Shown piece by piece: positions 15,101 through 30,100 of a stretch of DNA of 64,000 nt. The notes beneath the pieces were generated by a model. It did not search any database, was not told the origin of the DNA, and was given only the letters and a program-made list of their open reading frames with translations. The DNA comes from Anseranas semipalmata. Lineage: Eukaryota; Chordata; Aves; Anseriformes; Anseranatidae. Numbering within the stretch: position 1 is the stretch's first letter; every line of letters begins with the position of its first letter. The DNA lies in NCBI GenBank assembly GCA_013399115.1, contig VXAA01000923.1, forward strand, positions 1,001,334-1,065,333, written 5' to 3'. The position numbers and the translations under genes were made by a program.

Positions 15101-18100
15101 CATTATGTGTATATGAAGAAAAAAATTATTGTTTGTAATGATTTTTTTCTAATCTCATTCCTTCCTGTCAAGTACATAGTGAGTTTGTTCAAAATCAGAA
15201 AGTCCCAAGTTAAGGCAGACATTTCTTTTTGTAGATTTATTCAACCATGTAGCTTTTTTTCCCCCCAATTTGCTTTTTCCTTTCAGCTTGATTACAGTTT
15301 ACAATCACTATAATATATATGACTCTCTCTCTCTTTTTTAAAAAAAAGAATATATATTTCCTATATATTAGAAACAGCTTAAACATATTTAACAGAGACA
15401 AGCCATGCTACTTGGCTAAACTCCATACTAAAAATCCTTTTGCAACTACTGTATGCCTTCAGTCATTTCAGTGGTTTAATAACAGTTAAGTTCAGAGTGC
15501 AGGCCCATGACAAGTCATACTGATTCAAATTGATGCTGCTACAATCCTGACCTGCCCATCCTTCCTTAAATCCATATTCTCACTATCTGTCTAACCCGGC
15601 ATTGATATTTTTGCTCAGGCAATCAAACTGGCCCAAAGTTGGTTTTGGTGGGTCAGCATGCAGTGCCAGCTCACTGAAGAATGCAAACACAAGAAACAGA
15701 AGCAGAGGGAGGGAAGGACTGGAACAGCACAAACTTAGATAGGTTTAAACTACTGTGGAAAAAGATTTTTACTGGATGAAGGATCAGTCTCATTACTGCA
15801 TTCATGACTTTTATTTGTTTATGATAAATAAAATAGGTTTGTTGGCAGAATTTCAGAGTAGCTAAAGTTAGAAGCAGTAAGACTCAGTGTTTACATATTA
15901 ATTTCTTTTCCTAAAAATAATACATATACATATCTAAGAAACACTGAAAACACAGTATTCTGACTGAACAATTAATGTAGATTCAAAGATAAAATTTTAA
16001 ACAGAGACATTTCAGTAAGGGATAAAAGTAACAGCAGCTGAAGAAAGTTTTTGAAGAAGATAATTAATTGATTATCATCTCAACTTCAGTCTCCTCTGTT
16101 AATGTAATCCTTTGCCGTACTTAGATAATCCTTGTACAAAATTCTTCCAAAAATGCAGGTACTAAGATAAAAATTGTAGAACACATACTGAGTTTCTACC
16201 TCAAACCTGAATTGATTTGAAGGATGAGTTAATGCATTAAAATATCTTCCTTTCCCATTCTACTTCCAAATTGCATAAACCTGCTCTCAAACAATTTCAA
16301 GAGAATGGTTTAGCGTACCAGACTAGGTAAAGTAGGACTTCAGTTAACACAATGCAACCGCTTCAGTCAAATTTCAGAACAGAAAGACTTTCAGACAGCT
16401 GGCTGACACAACACTGTTGAGTGTCATGGCATTAATAATCACTTGCACTTCGACAAAAGCATTTGTTCTCAACTCAAACTAATATTACAAAGCTTCACAT
16501 ACAAGGGAAAGAATGCACAATCTTATATGGTTATGCAAATATATATCAGGAATAGACATCAAGACTAACATTAAGAATAATATGTTAGCATGCAAAAATA
16601 TCAACACATTTTTTTAAATAATACCAATGGCATGAGATCATGGAGTTGTTTTATTAATGAACTTTTCCTCATATGTAGATCATAACGTACTCACAGCAGC
16701 AGGTGGAAATGTTATATCAAGAACCTTCTCTTTGTAGCAAAATCCTTAACAGAAGGATGTCTATACTGTCAATAACACCAAATTTGTTTTTATTTACTCT
16801 CCTCTATCGAAATTTACAACACTTCTCATTGCTTATTTTAAGGGGGGAAAAAAAAAAGGCAACTTGCGTTCATTTAAAGAAACAACATCTAGGCAAAGCT
16901 CCTCCTGGTATTCCCACCCTCTCTCAATGGGAATTAAATTCCCTGAAATGTTTAGTATATTCAAAATATAACAAACAAGTCCTTGGAACCTAACAGATGA
17001 AGCATTAATCTTCTTGAGAGAAATTATGTACAACTCCTCTGTGACAATACTTCCCCCATCCTGAGAGACATGACTACATTCATTAAGTCAATTCGTTGGC
17101 TGGTCGTTGAGATGAGTTAGATAGATGCCCAACTTAACAGTAGCTGTCTGGACTCGAAGGAAGACTCCCACCTCTTTCCCTCCCCACTGCTTCTCAGTAC
17201 CTGGCTGCTTTTCAACATATTTGTTAGGAAGCCCTTCCAGAATAATCAAGTCCTATTCATGGGAGTTTGCCTCATTATTTCCCAACAGGGCATTAACTTG
17301 CTAGCTTCATACCATCTACCACCTGATTATAATGATAGCTTTAAAACCAGACCAGACGGGCTTGGTTTTAAAAGTCTTCTTTGAAGTGAGGAGTTACCCA
17401 AGATCTTACAGCGTACAGGTACATAATCTCATCTTTGGGCATGCTGCACTATCATACATCGTAAACAGAGGGTCTCCTGACAGCTCATTAGTATTATGTA
17501 AACATCATTGATTAAAAAAAAAAAAAAAAGAAAGAAAATTTTTTCCAGAAAAGTGACTCAGGTTTAAGCAACAAATCAATGCTATTTCAAAACTTAACTA
17601 AATTTGAAAACATTACTGAATTTTTCCTTATCATAACATAGTTACTAACAGCTGTAGTAAACAGCAATAACCACTGTTAAAAAATATAAATGATGACACC
17701 AATTTCATATGATAATGTAGGACCTTACAAAAACCACTGTGGGAAACAGTTGTACACACAAAAAGCTATAGTTCCTTAAAATATAACATTGCATTAGATC
17801 AAAAGCAAGCTGTATAAACATGATAGCAGTTGAGAACTGCCATGATGAGAACTTCTAATTTCTTTGTTACCAAATTTGGAGTGTTTAATAGCTGTCAATT
17901 AAATACTTACAAGTCAATTTACTACCTAGGTGTTCTTTATTCAACAATAATTCAGACTGGGTTTTTAAGCGTATCAAAACTTTCTTTGACAAGATTATGA
18001 CTACCTGTCTTTAATCCAAAGAATACTTTGTCAGCCCTTAGAGTCACAACATAGAGACCATATTTAAGAGTAACCGAAACATTTCAAAAGACCATCATCA

Positions 18101-21100
18101 AAGTATAAGAAATACCATAAATGCAGAATCCAACTGAAGTCACCTATTTGTAATTATGCTTTTTGAAGACAAGCTTACCCAGTTTGCTGTTATGGCTCTC
18201 AGCAGGAATTAAAACCAAGATTTAGAACTGTTCCAAATTTCATATAAAGTGCAAGACCTACAGCGTGAGGTTGTATATTCACAAGCTCAGCAGGAAAAAA
18301 AAAAAAATCAGTTAGTGGGAAGTTCTGCTAATCTGACAATTCTCATACACGAGCAACTTTGAAGTGTTTTGATTAGAAAAAAATGAAGCTTCCATGACAT
18401 CACTCCAAAATGAAGTAAAGCAGTCAGACATCTATTACCAACACCAGTCAAAGGAGTCTCCTACCAGCCAGGAGGAAAATCACAGCTCAGACTCTTGTGG
18501 GAGGTTGCAGGGTCATGGTTCAATAGCAGGAATTGACCTCAGAAGCTCATGAGGAGAAATGATTAAAAGAAAAAGAAACTAAATGATCAATACAGCACCA
18601 TATGACACTGAAGTTGGACACCCACCACCACTGCCTCAACCTGAGATGGATATTGCACAGGTAATTAAATCAGAGTTCTTCAGGACCCCCAAAGAGGAAC
18701 AAAATTATCAGCAAGTAATTTTTGAAAGAGAACATCTCTTTCATAACTGAAATGAAAAATCTTCAAGGAAATAAAAGAAAATGGGTATTTAACAAAGATC
18801 ACAGTCAACAATTGTGAAAATAAAAATATTTAAAATTTAAAAGCAATTACTCAACAATGTCTACCAGCAAAAGCAACATTCACCTTACAGAATAACCCCC
18901 CAATTAGCTGAAACACACAAAAACATCCAGTTAAAATAAGAGGATTTTTTTACTTCCTCCCCATATCTTTACATTGCAGGATGGGTGCATAAAAATTCTA
19001 CAACTGAAACCTTGTCCAACAAACAGGCTTGTTTGAATTGAAACCTTCCTTCTTTCAATTGCATCGACTTGCAATAATGCACAGTTCTAAATAGTTCTTA
19101 ATTAAACATAACCAGAACAGGGCAGTTTTAGAACACTAAGTGATATCTGCTTAAGAAGATGCAATCCATTCCAAATCCATTCAAAATAAAAACCTGTGGT
19201 CCAAAGAAACCTAAAGGATTCATAATGCATTTAGAGGCATATAATTTTGGCCAAGTAACAAAAAAAATCAAATTATCAAACATAATCTCAGTTTGCAAAC
19301 AAATCAATTGTCCCAATCACAAAAGAGCTAAAAAGGTGGTGGAGCAGAAAACATGTCAAAGAAAATGTATTAACTACTAAATTGATAAGACTGCTGTGTA
19401 AGACACAAAGTGTAATATGATGTCATTAAATATGAGGTGTAAACCGGAATCTACTTTTAACTTATCTATTACCTAGTATCTAGTCCCAAAAAAAAATCAA
19501 TTCTTCCTTCCTTCCCTCCAAAAAATCCTAAGCTAAGGTAAAATAATTTAGCTAGCAGCCTAATACAATGGGCCTTCTGAATTAAAGATTTTGACAAACA
19601 AGTCCTTGCCTGGAGTTGCAGACAGGTATAACCAACCTACCACAATGACCTATTGTAAGGAAACTGTAACTTCGTATATGAATAAGTGCAAGTTACTCCA
19701 GTAGTTTGTGCGAATGCCTGAGAGGTTGAATGTTCTGGCAGAAATTTTCAATTTATTTTTTTTTTTTAAAGGCATGTGCTAATGAATATGATTAGAACTC
19801 TACTTATCAATCTCCGTCAAAAGCAAGACCATTTTCTTTGGGTGGCTGCCATATTTATTTCCCTCCACACGTTTTTTAATAAAGAATGAGGTTCTTGTAT
19901 GGCGTCCCTTAAGACCTGTCAAATATTGCAGCAGAACAACGGACTTATGTACATTTTTAGCACCATCTCATAAATCCCTTTGGTAAGTTTCTCTTCTGTA
20001 AGCAGGACAAAGATCAGTTTACTTTACAAGAAAGTCTAAATCCAAAGCCCGAAGACCTCCCACAACACAACATGCTGTTTTAAATGAGTACAAAATATTT
20101 AAATAGGTTCACTGTTCCATTTCATTCACTAAAGAATACTTACAGTGGAAAAAACAAGCTACCCCCTGTAACTGAAAGCTGATAATGTAAAGGTAAGAGC
20201 ATTGGCCTACAACACATCTGGAAAAAAAACCCTCACAGAATCCTCAATATGAAATCCTGCTTTATTAAGAGAGTGTCAGTGACCCTTAGCTTCTATAGGG
20301 AGATTCTCTCATCAAGGATTTTGGTTTAAAATGACACTCTTGCCAAAGAACAATTTTATTTTTAACGTACAAGTTTTAGGCTACTGCTCTGGAACATCCT
20401 ATCATCACATACTGCATCTGCAAGGAGAGAATCACCAAAAGGAATAGCAGTTCAAGCAGACATCAGAAAGCCATGACTGCTGGACTTCTATCCCCCAACT
20501 TTGCTACCAAATTTCTCCATGAACTTCAGTAAACACAATCTCACTGTGAAGGTCTGTGTCTACAAAAATTGGGCTATATAACACTTTACTAGTCTGAAGA
20601 GATAACTGGAAGCTTAATGTTCAAAAACCATGTAAAATTTTCAGAGGAAAGGTAACGTGACATTGATTTAAAAGATTTCCAAAACAAAATACAGAAATGA
20701 CTGATGAATTGCAGTTGTTCGCAGCTCACTAATTGTTTAAAATGAAGTTTCAACCCTTTGCCACACTGTTTTGTTTCATTTCTAGCATCAAAATTACTTT
20801 TTGTTATTGTTGTTTAGTACTTCTACTGATTACAAAATGTTTCTTGTGCACTCCACAGATTAGTAGATCTGGTTTATATACACAAATGCATTAGTATTAA
20901 GGACTGGACTACGACTACTTTCTGATTTCACACAGTACATGGAAAAGAAAAACATGAAAGAATACATGGAGTTCAAGTTGCAAGTTGTCTTCGTTAACAA
21001 AGGAAAACATGTTCATAACAACAACTAGAGAGGAGATGCTCAAAATCTCCTGTGTAAGCCAATTCTACATTATATGAAACACCATTACTGTTGAAGCAGC

Positions 21101-24100
21101 ATACTTTGTCTACAAATATGGCAATCCTTATTTTACAAAAATGTGGAACTCAGATAATTTTAAGTATTAAATTTAATGTTTGTATAGCTGGGATTTACAA
21201 GTGCATTATTTTGCAATTTCTCTTTGAAGATGAGTCTTACCAATCTTAAGTTGCCAAGTTTCACATACTTGAAGTCTAATGAACTCTGTGTGGCTGAAAA
21301 AAAGAATGAAGTAATGCTCTGAACTCGCTAAAGGATTAAAATTTGGTATGATTAAAGTAAACAGCAGCTAACAATCTTCTAAAGCATTTCAGACAGTATA
21401 GTTCATCTCATTTTATAATAATGTACTTGCATGTGAAATCCATTGCTATGAGACCCATACACAAGTACTGGAACACTGGAATTCTTCAATGCATACTTCT
21501 CCAAAAATCTGACATGCCTGAAAATAATTCCTTTGAGTGCTTTGAATAAATGAGTTTGATATATCATTAAAGACAAGTAATAACACAGCCCCAGAAGAGT
21601 GATCAACATCAGTAAAAGATAAACGTATGAACAAGTCATGTGTTATTTGATCTCTACTCCTCTCATAATTTCTAAGTCTCACAATTCCCATAGTATCAGC
21701 AATCAAGACATTAAAACTGCCATCACATATACAGATAATTCTCTGCTCAACACAATAAGATATTCTGCTTTGATGTACAATTCTTCATACATGCCAACTA
21801 GGCTTGAACCAAGAGGCATATAACTTCAAACCAAACTGTGACTGTAAGGTTACACAATTTGCATCAGTTCCTGCAGTTCTGAAATCCAGCAAGAATCCCT
21901 TACTGATCAGCCCAGGAGAAAGAGGGCTAGAAACTCATTCTGAAGCCTATGCCCAGCAGATCCTCTGAATTACTTTATTTTTACATATAAAATATGGTAT
22001 TATATAAAGAAGTCACATCAACATGAGAGCTATTCACTGAGCATGGTATAAAACAGGGCTAACAACTCTCAAGAACTGAATGGTCCAGAAAAAAGCAAAA
22101 GCATCAGTGATGCTCCACTCAATGGCAGACTATTGGCAAACAACAGCTGCTTAGAAACCCGAGCAGGATAGAAGAAAGAAGGCAAGAAAAAAAAAATACA
22201 GGTAAGCAAAGTTGAAGAACCTTAGCAATCCTCTTGTCACTCATGGAGAATTGCTGCTGGTCAGCTGACACACCACTGCTCAAGTCACAGCTGCACGACT
22301 GCGAAGTAAGCAAGCACATCCTATTTATTTATTTAAGGAAAAGGCAAGAAGCTCAAGGAAAAAAAAAAAAAAGTAAAAAACTAACATATGGTTTCTTGAA
22401 CATAGGAAACTTCCACCCCCCAAAATTCTGCACCATTTAAGGGTTTTTGATTGTCCAAACAAGAAGCAGCTTTTACTTTGGGAGAATATTAAGTAAAGTT
22501 TTTCATCATTCCAAAGAAAGAGGATAGTGGGAATAAAAAAGGAAAGAGCAAGAGACCAGAAACTACTTTTTGCCAGTTAAGTTGCCAAAAAGTCAAGGCA
22601 GGAAAGTGTGAATGATAAATGCTTAAGAGGAAATGCTAAACATAATATTGACAATTTCTTACAGCACACTTCTAGCTGCTGAATGAGTTTTTAAAAATAC
22701 TCAAGAAAACTCCAATTGATTATTTATGTCAATAAAAGAGCTATTCTTTTTTAGAATTTATAGTAACTGTACTGACTACGAAAACCCATTAACTTTACAA
22801 GTCTCTTGAGTGTCTTTAGTTTCACAAATCTCACTTTGTACTATGGTCTATCCACGTTCCATGCATTTATTTATTTATTTTTTTGAAGTATTTCTGGTTA
22901 AAGTAATCTTACATCTCCTTTCACTACCTCAAAGAAAAAAAAAAACACACCACCATTACTAAACACACTCTATATACTCTCTACATAAACATATGCAAAG
23001 AGTCTTTCATCATATCCAAAGACGCAGCATTTCCCCATATAATAATTTCTGAATCTTAGGTTTTATAGTGCAAATGTCTTTGAAACACAAATTAGCATTT
23101 TCACCACAGGAGACAAAATATACTAAGTACTATACTTTGATTTCCTCTGTTGAGATCCACTACAGCTCAATATAAGCAATATGCAAAAAAACATAATTAT
23201 TACCAAGCATGTAATGCTAGAACTGTTTAGCAGTCGAATCACAGAATTTGACATTCAAGATTATTTACTATTCCTGTGCTCTCCTATACAAGCAGATTTC
23301 TGACATAAAGCATTTATACAATAAACCAGTAGGGCTTCATTCAGCTGCAAAGACAATCCCATAACCTCAGCTGGACCAAATATGTCTATGAAGTTCTTCA
23401 GTAGTGCAGCTGTGTAACAGTTAGACATTCTGAAATCCATAATAAAGAATAAGACGGGACAATCACTACCACATTACCGAAGCCCACAAAATGAGCTGAC
23501 ATTTTATCCTTGCATTTTAAATGGAAGAAATCAGGAAGCATTTAAGACAATCTTTTTGACCACTGGGTGCCACTCTTGCTCTGTGTAAAAATAAACTGCC
23601 TGGCATTAACTCTCTCTTTTTTTTTTTTTTGTCTTTTTGTTTGTTTGTTGTGTTCTAAAATGAGAGGGAAAGATACAAGAATTTTTACACAAGTTTCTGT
23701 AGAACACTTACTACCTTTCAAAACCCCTTACAGTTGCTTCTTGCCCTAAGAATGCAGTTTTGAGAGAAGTCCAGTGCACGCAGACCCTTAGGGCATACGA
23801 AGGTTTTTGTTTGTGTGTTTTGGGTTTGGGCTTTTTTTGTGAAGCTATATAATAATATAATTAAGCTATGTCTAAATTATTACATTCAAAGGGATAGTTA
23901 CTTAATGCATAGCCCTGTAACACTTAATGCCATTGTAGCAAGAGGCCGTAAGCTTTGTATAGAGTTTGCAAGGCCTCAACGCAAGCTTGTCAGGCTTGCT
24001 TCATCTGAGCTCTCCTTGACCTGCCTGCAGTTTTATTTTACTTGGTACAGCTTTAACAGCAACTTTTCTAACTGACCAGGTGTCTATAGCTAACACGTTT

Positions 24101-27100
24101 TACTTTTTGGTTTTTTAATGGTTTAATATAGTTTTATACAGATAGAGGTAACAAGGAGTTATTCTGTGTAGAATGAGATATTTACAACTAACACAATGAT
24201 GTAGTATAAAGAAATGCAGGCCTGCTACAATAGCAGACACCTTAAGTGGAAACGCAGGACATGGCACAGAGAAGGACAGTCACGGGATGATAAGAGATGG
24301 GAGCACAGGGCTGGCAGTGGAGACTCCTGGGCTGTAAAGTACTCACAAACGGTCAGATGAACAGAAGTGATTTTAGGGATAACAAAAAGCAGCAGCAAAA
24401 TAGCATCTAACTGCTGTGGTTTAACCCCAGCAGGCAGTTCAGCCCCACACAGCCACTTGCTCACTTCCCCAGCCCAGCGTGATGGGGAAGAGAATCTGAA
24501 AGGTAAAAGTGAGAGAACTCGTGGGCTGAGATAAAGACAGTTCACTAGGCTGTGCATACAAGCAAAACAAGGAATTCATGCTGTACTTCCCACTGGCAGG
24601 CAGGTGTTCAGCCATTTCCAGGAAAGCAGGGCTCATCACACGTAATGGTTTCTTGGGAAGACGAACACCATCACTCCGAACGTTCCCCCACCCCCTCCTT
24701 TACCCCACCTTTAATTATGCCATATGGTATGGGTTATCCCTTTGGTCCATTTGGGCCAGCTGTCCTGGCTGTGTCCCCTCCCAGCTCTTTGTGCACCCCC
24801 GGCCTCCTCGCTGGCAGGGCAGCGTGAGAAGCAGCAAAGTCCTTCATCTGTGCAAGTGCTGCTCTGCAGCAACTAAAACATCCCTGTGTTATCACCTCTA
24901 TTTTCATCATAAGTCCAAAACACAGCACCATACCAGCTACTATGAAGAAAATTAACTCTATCCCAGCCAAAACCAGGACACTAATATATGCAAAAGGCAA
25001 CATATATGACAAATTTGGCTGTAATGTGGTGCTGTAGACCACTGAAGAAAGACCGAAGAGGTAAAAAGCCTGTTGGCAAAGTGATCCCACTTGCATCTTA
25101 GGGTGAGGAGGAAGAAGCCATCAACATCAACTCCTCCCTGCAAAGGATTAAAGATGCTGACAATTCACTGTTTGACCACCAACATTAAGACAGAAAGGAG
25201 CAGGTGAAGAAAGGTTTAGAAACTGTGTGTACAATAATAACACTGTTAAAATTGTTATTATTGAAATTACTTCTGTATAGACATTCTTCCCATAATAATT
25301 AAATTTGAACTAGTAATGATTCTTGGATTAGATTGCTAATATTTAAGTTACAGTAACAATTAACTCTTGTCTTTATATGTATGGTGAGTTTCATTGCTCA
25401 TAAATTTTGAGTGTAACACTACCCTGTGCACATTATTTATCTTATCAAAAAAATCCCATATCAAACTGCATTGCAGACACATGCACGTTATTGCCCTACT
25501 GTTTAATACTATTCCTTACATTTCATAGATGGGAACCTGAGGTACAGAATAAAAGTTGGTCACAGAAATGAATACAATGTATTATGGAAATACCTGCTCA
25601 TCAGTCCAGCTAAGAAAACAGGAAGGTCAGAACAAGGATACGGTGAACTACTTACTACCCACTATCCACCTCAGCAAGTTTTAAAATGGCGCAGGTATCT
25701 TTCCACTGTATTATGGCCTCAAAGTACTGCAGTCACAGAACCAAACATTAGAACAAAGAATTCTCTGTCGTATAAAAAGAGTGACTGATTAGGTAGATGA
25801 ACCAAATTACTTACAAACAGAGGCTAATATCTTAAATATGTTATCATTACATCTCCTACCCTTACTAAACAAATATTAAAGGCTTTTGTTCAATTTATTT
25901 AATTTCTATCTCAAAGCAATATAACTAGAAAACACTTTTCTACTATTATGTTACTTCAACAGATGTCCTTCCGCATATCCTTATCATTTCACTGCTCTGC
26001 TCTCCAAACTGTTTTGATAACAAAGAAAAACGTTCTAAATGGTCACAAAAAGTGTTATGACAGTTTTGATGTCACTATCTGAACAAAAAAAAATAGTAAA
26101 AACCAGCAAAGTTATTTAAGAAAATTTCTAAAGTATAAACTGTCAACTAAATTACAAATTGACAAATTTATACAAGAACCCTTCTCTGTTTCTGCATTAA
26201 AGCATAACTATACACATCTTCTAGATTCAAAGAGAGACTGTGGTCTAAGTAAATCTACAGCTTGGGACACACTTTTGTGAGATCACCTCCACAAGACAAA
26301 TATTATTCAAAAAAAAAATAACACTTATTTAACCTTTTTACTGCATGTAGTGATATTTATATATATCTATACACAAGTACATTAAACTTGTAACATAAAA
26401 AAGTTCGTATTTTATTTGACAGACTGGGGCAGCAAAGATGGGAAGGTAGGTTTTTTTTTTCCCCCAATGGAAATAATGGGAAACTTGAACAGATCAGTGG
26501 GTTTCTAACAGTTGCAACAACAGCATATTGATATTCAGAACAGGTACATTCCAATAGCTCAAACAGAATGACAGCATGTGCACATCACTAACATACTCTT
26601 TCAAGCAAATATGCTAAGACAGTTTCAGGAAGGAGAACCTGAACAATACCCTTGCAGTTAAGCAACACTGAATATCTTCAAAATAAAGCTTCTCAGCAGT
26701 TTCATAGTTTCAAATTCAAAATCTAGCTGAACAAGCCTTAATCATTCTGCTTTAACAGAAACTGCTTTGAGCAGGAGGTTGGCATAGCCAGCCTCCAAAC
26801 CTTCCTATGCATGGCATTACTGTAAAGTTTTATGAAATACCTGTATTCAGGCTGCCGGCTTATAGAATGATCGTCCCTTGGCCATCTGTATCCCGATTCA
26901 TCCTGCAAAACATACAGAGACAGTTGTTTGAAGTATACGTCATCATCAGATGTGAAATACAATGTTTCCAGATGGTACTTATTTATTGCACAACCAAAGC
27001 ATTTAATGGGCTAAAAGAGAGTATTAATCATTCATGGAAAGGTTTCATCTCAGTTTATCCACCCTGCCCCACTCCTATTTTCTTCCTCTATCATTGATGA

Positions 27101-30100
27101 AAAGAACAACTTTGAAATGCCATGCAAAACAAAAATTTGTATTTTGTATGGTATAAAAATTTTCAAACCATATAAATGGGCCCTGATTTTAAAAAATAAA
27201 TTTCCTCATTGAAACGTAAATTCTCATCACTAGCTTGAAATTATAGAATTTCAAACAGCTGTGTTGGAGGAGTCAGCAGCAATGACCTTCCAAAGTGACC
27301 AGAAAGTTTGTATTTAAGAGTATCTACTGGAAAAAAACCACATTCAGCATCATGATAGAATTTAAATAACTGAACACCTTTGCAAATTAGAAAGCTAAGT
27401 AGACATCATTCAAGAGGTCGCGTGTGTGAGCGCCTGTTATATACAGAGAAGATACTGCTATCTTTCTTCTAGTCATCCAGGCAACTTTGCACTGCATTAG
27501 AGGCCTTCTGGCTACTTCTGCTGTCCCAGTTCAGACTCTGAGCTTCCCATAGACCCGGGCAAGGGCTCTTTTCCAAGTCCATACACTAGCTAGGAACCAC
27601 AAGCAGCAGTAAATGCTTATTACCATTATCATCACAGGAGTCTTAGAGGCACAGTAACTGCATAAAAGCATCAAGCAGCAAAACTTAGACTCTTTTTTCT
27701 TCTATTTCAGTTCATGAGAAGAACAGTAGTAACAGCAATGTTCCGTCTGAAAAAATTATTTAATTGTTCAGCATTCAAACATTAATAAGATGACAAACAT
27801 CTTAATCATGGGAGAAGAATCACCTTATGTACACCTCGGTGCGGTGGGCCACTTCTTCGTTCATGGGCAAAACCGCGACCCTCTTCATAGTCTCTGTACT
27901 CAGCATGGCTGTAATCGTCATACCGACTGTAACTCCCTTCTCCAGGTCTTTCAAGCAGTGGTGGTTTCTTGGGCACAATGTTTACTACTCTATGGTAATC
28001 ATCCTAAACCACAAAACAAACAAAATCGTATCACTTTGAACGTCTGGAAATCTATAGTGAATACACAAAGTAAAAACAACATGTTATTTCTAAACAGTGG
28101 ACTGTAATAATCTCAAAGCTGAAGTAAGCACAGGGGAACACCAAACATAAAAAAATCATGCCAGACTGATGGTGGAATTATAAACTTATTATGTTTAATT
28201 GGACACCATTCAGATGCAATCCTTAGGCATTGCAAGTTTAATTACAGAGGGAAAATTCTCAACACAGTTTAAGTTTCTTTTCTTTTGTTTCTTAAGTTTT
28301 TTTCTTTTGAAATTTTAAAGCAGTAACATTAGCTACCTCCTCAGCATCAGCTACATTTTTTTAACATTAGCTATACATATTTCTCAGAGATTTTTACATT
28401 AACTTAGGAATGCAATAAAGAAAGATACATCTGTAATGCCTGTAAAACAAAGAGCCTATTTGAAAACTATTAATTTTCTTAATATCCATAATGTTTCCTA
28501 CACTATAGAGATTGTAGTGAAGACAGTCCTTATTTCATAATCTGATTAGAGAAGCATCCTCTCAATACAATGCAGCACATGATCTAATGAGTCAAGTGTT
28601 GGAGAGAGTTTTAACACTCAGTTTTTCTTTTAACCAAAGTTTTGGACAGCTTTGTGCTAGAATGCAAAATTAATGCGTTACATTTCCTTCAAATAAAATG
28701 TCATACACCATTTACCAATTAAATAGATTCTTTGCTTATTAAGCACAAGTTGCACAATTACAAAAGATACAAATTCAATTTTCTAGAATCAAGTGTTATG
28801 TAAACCCATTGCAGATAAAAAGCAAATGGAAATATTAATGCAAGACCTTGTCTTTTAAGTTCCTTCAGCAAGATATCTTTTCTGGTGGCCTTAAAAATAA
28901 GGTATAATTGCAGAGACGTAAATTAGCATGTACAATTTAGAGGGGGGAAAGATACTCAAACTAGCTTTTTTTTCTAGTAGTATATGTCAGAAGCTAATGC
29001 ACCAATAGTTTTTGCAAAAAAATACATTTAGTTCACAACTTACTAAATCTGATCATGCAAAAAAAAAAAAAGGGGGGGGGAAAAAATTATTCTGATTTCA
29101 GAGACCAACCAATAGATTCACTAGAAGGCAATACAAAGCCAGCCTACAGCCATACCGATGCCAAGTATAGACCACATACACATTTCTAGGCTGCCAGAAT
29201 GCTCGATCTACCATTACCTCATCAAGCATCCTTCACATACATTTTTTGCATTTGGTGTCTTGATACGCTCTGAAGCTAAAATAAAACTGCTCTGTGCTTT
29301 AATCTCACCCAGTAGTCCCCACCAGCTAAGTTAATGACATACAGAAGGAGTTAGATAAGAGTTCAAGTCATACCCATTTTTGCTTAATTGTGCCAAGTAC
29401 TCAGAATTTTTTGCTGTTTACCAGCATCTGAGAGGATGTGTTCCTACTGCAATCCATATGTGAAGTATAATTACCATCCAGGTTTGGATGAGGACAAGTC
29501 TCTTGCTCTCTCAAACAAGCAGTACTTCATTCTGTATCAGTGCCTTGTCTCAGTTCCAATGTACTAACCTATCAGCAAATACTAATGGCTTTCGTAAGAC
29601 TGAGGAATAAATTAATTCCATTTTACTTGCCTAGGAAAAATTAGGTTAGACCTCTACAAGCGGACACAGATACAATGGCACAAGCTTGCACGGACAGAAA
29701 CTGCCTGCTAATCCTCTTGAACCAGCAGAGTTGTATGAGGAGCTTCATATCCATCTTCCAGTAAGAGAGACACCAGATTTTGGTTTGCCTAGCTACTGTG
29801 GGTGCTGTTTTGGTGCAGTTTTGATCCAAACTCATATAATAGAAAGCCAGCACTGAAGTATCTGGTTAACTCTTGCATCACAAAGATGTGGTGTTTTCAC
29901 ACCAGTAGGTAGCTACGCTCTACTACACCTCTCTCTCACTTCCCCTCCTCAACAGAAGAAGGGAAGAAAATATGATGGGGGGTGGGAGGAAAGCTCTTGG
30001 GTTGAGATAAGGCCAGGGAGATTGCTCATCAATTACTGTCATGGGCAAAACAGACTCAGCATAAGGCAATAATGGAGATTCACGTAATTTATTGCCTATT

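Larger units (their letters stand above)
7408..26840 (-). other. Large PPHLN1 intron (19.4 kb) with one LTR
   Basis: It lies between the DESGYRW exon and the RS-type exon, with GT-AG ends read on the minus strand. It is mostly AT-rich unique-looking sequence. Contents I can name are the solo LTR at 24412-24980, an old interspersed-repeat fragment near 10706-10790, and poly-A or poly-T runs (11157-11169, 17514-17528, 23622-23632). No open frame resembles a known protein. Confidence 0.7.

Noticed and set aside
24734..25096. 120-codon minus-strand open frame with hydrophobic stretches
   Set aside because: It lies mostly inside the solo LTR and its flank; the composition explains it.
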